A DNA stretch of 64,000 bases from Hypericibacter sp963696655 (lineage in GTDB: Bacteria; Pseudomonadota; Alphaproteobacteria; Dongiales; Dongiaceae): NCBI GenBank assembly GCA_963696655.1, contig CAVOLB010000045.1, positions 41,003 through 105,002 on the forward strand, in the 5' to 3' direction. Made by a program: the position numbers and the translations under genes. Of the stretch, positions 60,843 to 64,000 are shown one piece after another (the first letter of the stretch is position 1; each line of letters starts with the position of its first letter). The notes under the pieces were generated by a model that was not told the origin of the DNA, ran no database searches, and saw only the letters and a program-made list of their open reading frames with translations.

Positions 60843-62504
60843 ATGGCCAAAGACTATCGCCTGCTCGATCTTTTTCGGCGCAATCGCACCGAACATGAAA
60901 ATCATCTGATCGACGGATTGCTGGATGGCCGGGTCAACCGGCGCGACTTCCTGCGCCATGGTGCGGTGCTCGGCATGTCGGTGCCGCTCCTCGGCAGCAT
61001 CGCGGCGGCGGCGGGCGTGGGCGGCTGGCCCAATTTCGCGCGTGCGGCCTCGAGCGGCGGCACGGTCAAGATCGCGATGACGGTTCCGGCCGCCGCGATC
61101 GAGCCGGTCAGCGTGGCCGACAATGGCGGCCTCTGCATGCTGAGCCAGGTGGGCGAGTATCTCTGCGTCGACGGCGCCGACCTGACCTTGCGCCCCGTGC
61201 TCGCCAACAGCTGGAAGCCGAACAAGGACGGCACGGTCTGGACCTTCAAGCTGCGCCAGGGCGTGAAGTTCCATGACGGCTCGCCGATGACCGCGAACGA
61301 CGTGGTCGCGACCATGGACCGGCTGGCCGATCCGGCCAATTCGTCCAACGCGCTCTCGGCCTTCACCGGCTATCTGTCGAAGGGCGGCACCAAGAAGATC
61401 GACTCCTACACGGTCGAGTTCCATCTCGACGCGCCCAACGGCAACTTCCCCTATCTGGTCTCGTCGGACAATTACAACGCGATCATCATTCCGGCCGACT
61501 ACAAGGGTGATTTCGAAGCGCATTTCAACGGCACGGGTCCGTTCAAGCTCGACAAATACACGCCCAAGGCCGGCGCCTCCTTCGTGCGCAACGACGATTA
61601 CTGGGGTGCCAAGGCGCTGCCCGACCGGCTCGAATTCACCTTCTACACCGACATCCAGCCGCAGATCCTGGCGCTCCAGGGCGGCCAGGTCCATGTCGTG
61701 CAGCAGACGCCCGTGCTGGCGGCCGTGCCGATCATGAAGGATCCGAAGATCGAGATCATGAGCCTGCCCTCGATCGCGCATCAGCAGGTGCATATGCGCA
61801 CCGACATGGATCCGTTCAAAGACAAGCGCGTGCGCCAGGCGATCGCGCTCTGTCTCGACCGTCCCAAGCTGATCAAGGGCCTGATGCAGGGCCGAGCGCA
61901 GATCGGCAATGACAGTCCCTTTGCCGGCGCCTATCCCTCGACCGACAAATCGGTGCAGCAGCGCGAGAAGAACATCGCCGAAGCCAAGCAGCTGATGGAA
62001 GCGGCCGGCATGAAGAAGGGTTTCGAGGTCACGCTCACGACCGAGAAATATCTCGAGATCCCGGAATATGCGCAGCTGATCCAGAGCGCCGTGAAGGAGA
62101 TCAAGGGCAAGATCACGCTCAAGATCGAGGACCAGGGCGCCTATTACGGCGATGCGGTCTATGGCAAGTCGGACTGGCTCGACTCCACCATGGGCATCAC
62201 CGACTACGGCCATCGCGGCGTGCCGAACGTCTTTCTTTCCGCACCGTTGCGCAGCGACGGCACCTGGAATTCGGCGCATTTCAAGAACACGCAATACGAC
62301 CAGCTGGTCTCCGCCTACATCGCGGCCCTCGACCTCGAAGCGCAGCGTCAGGAAGCGGGCAAGATTCAGCGCCTGCTGCTGGACGAGACGCCGGTCATCT
62401 TCAGCTACTTCTACGACTACCTGACGGCGATCCGCAAAGGCGTGATCGGCGTTCAGCCGACGGCGATGGGACATCTGTTCCTCAGCCAGACCACCGGCGT
62501 CTGA
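60843..62504 (+). CDS. Peptide-type ABC transporter substrate-binding protein with Tat signal
   Basis: A 553-residue family 5 binding protein. The N-terminus has a twin-arginine motif VNRRDFLRHGAVLG followed by a hydrophobic stretch and ARAASSG near the cleavage site, so it is exported folded. The mature part shows VWTFKLRQGVKFHDGSPMTA and the FNGTGPFKLDKYTP segment. GGGAGAC precedes the ATG. Tat export can indicate a tightly bound cofactor or ligand. It is followed by two permease genes of the DppB/DppC type and is likely to import the substrate of the neighbouring oxygenases. Confidence 0.9.
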   Translation: MAKDYRLLDLFRRNRTEHENHLIDGLLDGRVNRRDFLRHGAVLGMSVPLLGSIAAAAGVGGWPNFARAASSGGTVKIAMTVPAAAIEPVSVADNGGLCMLSQVGEYLCVDGADLTLRPVLANSWKPNKDGTVWTFKLRQGVKFHDGSPMTANDVVATMDRLADPANSSNALSAFTGYLSKGGTKKIDSYTVEFHLDAPNGNFPYLVSSDNYNAIIIPADYKGDFEAHFNGTGPFKLDKYTPKAGASFVRNDDYWGAKALPDRLEFTFYTDIQPQILALQGGQVHVVQQTPVLAAVPIMKDPKIEIMSLPSIAHQQVHMRTDMDPFKDKRVRQAIALCLDRPKLIKGLMQGRAQIGNDSPFAGAYPSTDKSVQQREKNIAEAKQLMEAAGMKKGFEVTLTTEKYLEIPEYAQLIQSAVKEIKGKITLKIEDQGAYYGDAVYGKSDWLDSTMGITDYGHRGVPNVFLSAPLRSDGTWNSAHFKNTQYDQLVSAYIAALDLEAQRQEAGKIQRLLLDETPVIFSYFYDYLTAIRKGVIGVQPTAMGHLFLSQTTGV

Positions 62505-62531
62505 GCGGTCCTACGCAAGTCGATATGCGTT

Positions 62532-62563
62532 CCCCGCGGCTGGCCTGAAGGCCGGCCGCGGGG
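62532..62563 (+). other. Strong hairpin between binding-protein and permease genes
   Basis: CCCCGCGGCTGGCC-TGAA-GGCCGGCCGCGGGG has 14-base arms with one mismatch. Such intercistronic hairpins typically protect the abundant binding-protein message from 3' decay and limit permease expression. Confidence 0.65.
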
Positions 62564-62565
62564 TC

Positions 62566-63540
62566 TTGCGATCAGGAGCAAGGGTCATCGCTGGCTTTCT
62601 TCTCAAACGCGTCCTGCTGTCCCTGGTGACGCTCTGGGTCCTGAGCGTGATCGTGTTCGCGGGTGCGCAGCTGCTGCCGGGCAATGTCGGGCGCGCGATG
62701 CTGGGGCCGCTCGCCGACAAGCGCGCGGTCGACAATCTCAATCACGAGTTGGGCGTCGACCGGCCGGTGCTGGTCCAGTATGGCGACTGGATCGTCCATT
62801 TCGTGCAGGGCGACATGGGCCAGTCCTACACCCTGCGCCATCCCGTGACCGGCTTCGTCGTCGATGCGATCAAGAACTCGCTGAAGCTGGCGATGGTCGC
62901 CTTCGTGCTGGTCGTGCCCTTGAGCATCTTCGGCGGGGTCTGGGCGGCGCTTCATGTCGGAAGACCCATCGACCGCATCATCACCATCTTCGGCCTGTCG
63001 TCGACCGTGCTGCCGGAGTTCGTCTCCGGCATCGTGCTGATCCTGGTCTTTGCCGTCTGGCTGCCCTGGCTGCCGATCTCGGCGACCTGGCCCGACGGCG
63101 CGGGCTTTTTCGAGCAGATCTATTATCTGATCCTGCCCTCGATCCCGCTGGTGCTGGTGCTGTTCGGCTATATCGCGCGCATGGCGCGGGCGGGCACGGT
63201 CGAGGCGCTCGATTCCGACTACACCCGGACCGCGGTGCTGAAGGGCCTGCCCTTCCCGGTGGTGATCTGGCGCCATGTTCTGCGCAATGCGTTGCTGCCG
63301 ACCATCACGGTCATCGCCACCCAGACCGGCTATCTGATCGGCGGCCTCGTGGTGGTGGAGACGCTGTTCCATTACCAGGGTATCGGCGGCCTGATCTACA
63401 CCGCCGCCAAGAGCAAGGATTTCCCGATGCTCCAGGCGGGCGTGCTCTCGGTCGGCATCGTCTATATGGTGGCGACCCTCACCGCCGACATTCTCTATTC
63501 GGTGCTCAATCCCCGGATCCGCTATGGGAGCCAGGGATGA
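62566..63540 (+). CDS. Peptide-type ABC transporter permease, DppB-like
   Basis: A permease of up to 324 residues. FLLKRVLLSLVTLWVLSVIV is the first helix; LNHELGVDRPVLVQYGDWIV, DYTRTAVLKGLPFPVVIWRH and ADILYSVLNPRIRYGSQG are DppB features. The start is odd: the frame opens at TTG 62566, three bases after the hairpin, but a good AGGAG (62574-62578) lies eight bases before an ATC (62587) that begins IAGFLLKRVL, the natural protein start. No ATG or GTG is available there. It overlaps the next permease gene by four bases. Confidence 0.9.
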   Translation: MRSGARVIAGFLLKRVLLSLVTLWVLSVIVFAGAQLLPGNVGRAMLGPLADKRAVDNLNHELGVDRPVLVQYGDWIVHFVQGDMGQSYTLRHPVTGFVVDAIKNSLKLAMVAFVLVVPLSIFGGVWAALHVGRPIDRIITIFGLSSTVLPEFVSGIVLILVFAVWLPWLPISATWPDGAGFFEQIYYLILPSIPLVLVLFGYIARMARAGTVEALDSDYTRTAVLKGLPFPVVIWRHVLRNALLPTITVIATQTGYLIGGLVVVETLFHYQGIGGLIYTAAKSKDFPMLQAGVLSVGIVYMVATLTADILYSVLNPRIRYGSQG

Positions 63541-64000
63541 GCGCCACCACGACCGGCCCCGGCGCAGCGCCCGCGGCACCCTCCGCCGGATCGACCCGGC
63601 TCCAGGAGTGGGGTGAGACCCTGGGGCTGCTGCTGCGCTCGCCGACCTTCTTCGCCGGCGCGCTGATTGTCGGCTTCTGGGTCTTCTGCGCGCTCTTCGG
63701 CGAGCTCATCGTGCCCTACGATCCGCTCGAGACCGACCTGCTCGCGGTGCTGGAGCCGCCTTCGGCCGATCATTGGTTCGGGGCCGACCAGCTGGGCCGC
63801 GACGTGTTCTCGCGCGTGATCGTCGGCTCGCGCGACATCCTGACGATAGCCCCCCTGGCGACGCTCCTGAGCACGATCATCGGCACGCTGCTGGGCCTCG
63901 TGACCGGCTATTTCCGCGGGCTGGTGGACGATGTGCTGAGCCGCATCATCGATGCGCTGCTGTCGCTGCCGACCGTCCTAATCGGCCTTGTGGCCCTCGC
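63537..64000 (+). CDS. Peptide-type ABC transporter permease, DppC-like (runs off the window)
   Basis: The first 154 residues of a permease starting at ATG 63537, with no stop before the end of the window. An Ala/Pro/Thr-rich leader of about 30 residues precedes helix 1 (FFAGALIVGFWVFCALFGEL). PPSADHWFGADQLGRDVFSR is the typical periplasmic loop of DppC, followed by LTIAPLATLLSTIIGTLLGL and VDDVLSRIIDALLSLPTVLI. The ATPase genes expected next lie to the right. Confidence 0.88.
   Translation, partial: MSATTTGPGAAPAAPSAGSTRLQEWGETLGLLLRSPTFFAGALIVGFWVFCALFGELIVPYDPLETDLLAVLEPPSADHWFGADQLGRDVFSRVIVGSRDILTIAPLATLLSTIIGTLLGLVTGYFRGLVDDVLSRIIDALLSLPTVLIGLVAL

Overview
The window is GC-rich with densely packed genes and long antisense shadow frames. 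A ChvG/ChvI two-component pair, a CHCC zinc-finger protein, DUF3572 and DUF6481 proteins and many ABC transporter and LysR genes point to an alphaproteobacterium. My guess is a soil- or root-associated member of the Rhodospirillales, but no rRNA or marker gene here fixes the taxon. Two genes carry apparent single-base frameshifts, which may be real or may be assembly errors.

Layout. 1-13150 is mostly housekeeping: the start of the chvG sensor kinase and chvI, a HugZ-like flavoprotein, polA, an orphan ABC ATPase with a lipase-like lipoprotein, a DUF1254 lipoprotein, a VapBC-type toxin-antitoxin pair, an ABC-F protein with a possible leader peptide, and tRNA-Arg(CCG). 13319-23672 is a signal-response island. 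A LuxR solo carries the Met/Trp substitutions of the plant-responsive subfamily. It sits between an amidase plus two choline/ethanolamine-kinase-like phosphotransferases on one side and a divergent five-gene peptide-type ABC transporter on the other, with matching lux-box-like sites upstream of both arms. 24402-29871 looks like a small tailoring locus: a frameshifted ATP-grasp-like gene, a methyltransferase, a glycosyltransferase, an O-methyltransferase and an MFS transporter.

29895-38000 holds LysR-controlled efflux and redox genes, a relic LysR tail, a pirin, a frameshifted DUF1275 protein and a cold-shock gene with a long leader. 38464-50998 runs in one direction: a ribose-type ABC transporter, then a proteorhodopsin-like protein whose retinal-binding lysine is glutamine, a flotillin-like SPFH protein, a small membrane protein, a sodium:solute symporter and an iron alcohol dehydrogenase. 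51020-54151 carries a thioesterase, an SCP2-like protein, an alpha/beta hydrolase and an AHL-lactonase-like metallohydrolase. 54254-64000 is a catabolic cluster: IclR and LysR regulators, a DddP-like M24 protein, an enolase-superfamily enzyme, a Rieske oxygenase, a HalD/BesD-type iron oxygenase and the start of a second peptide-type ABC transporter. It probably handles an N-methylated amino acid or betaine.

The strongest leads are the LuxR-solo island with its paired operator-like sites, the lysine-less opsin in its transporter/SPFH context, and the DddP-like protein that keeps all six metal ligands but lacks the catalytic aspartate.
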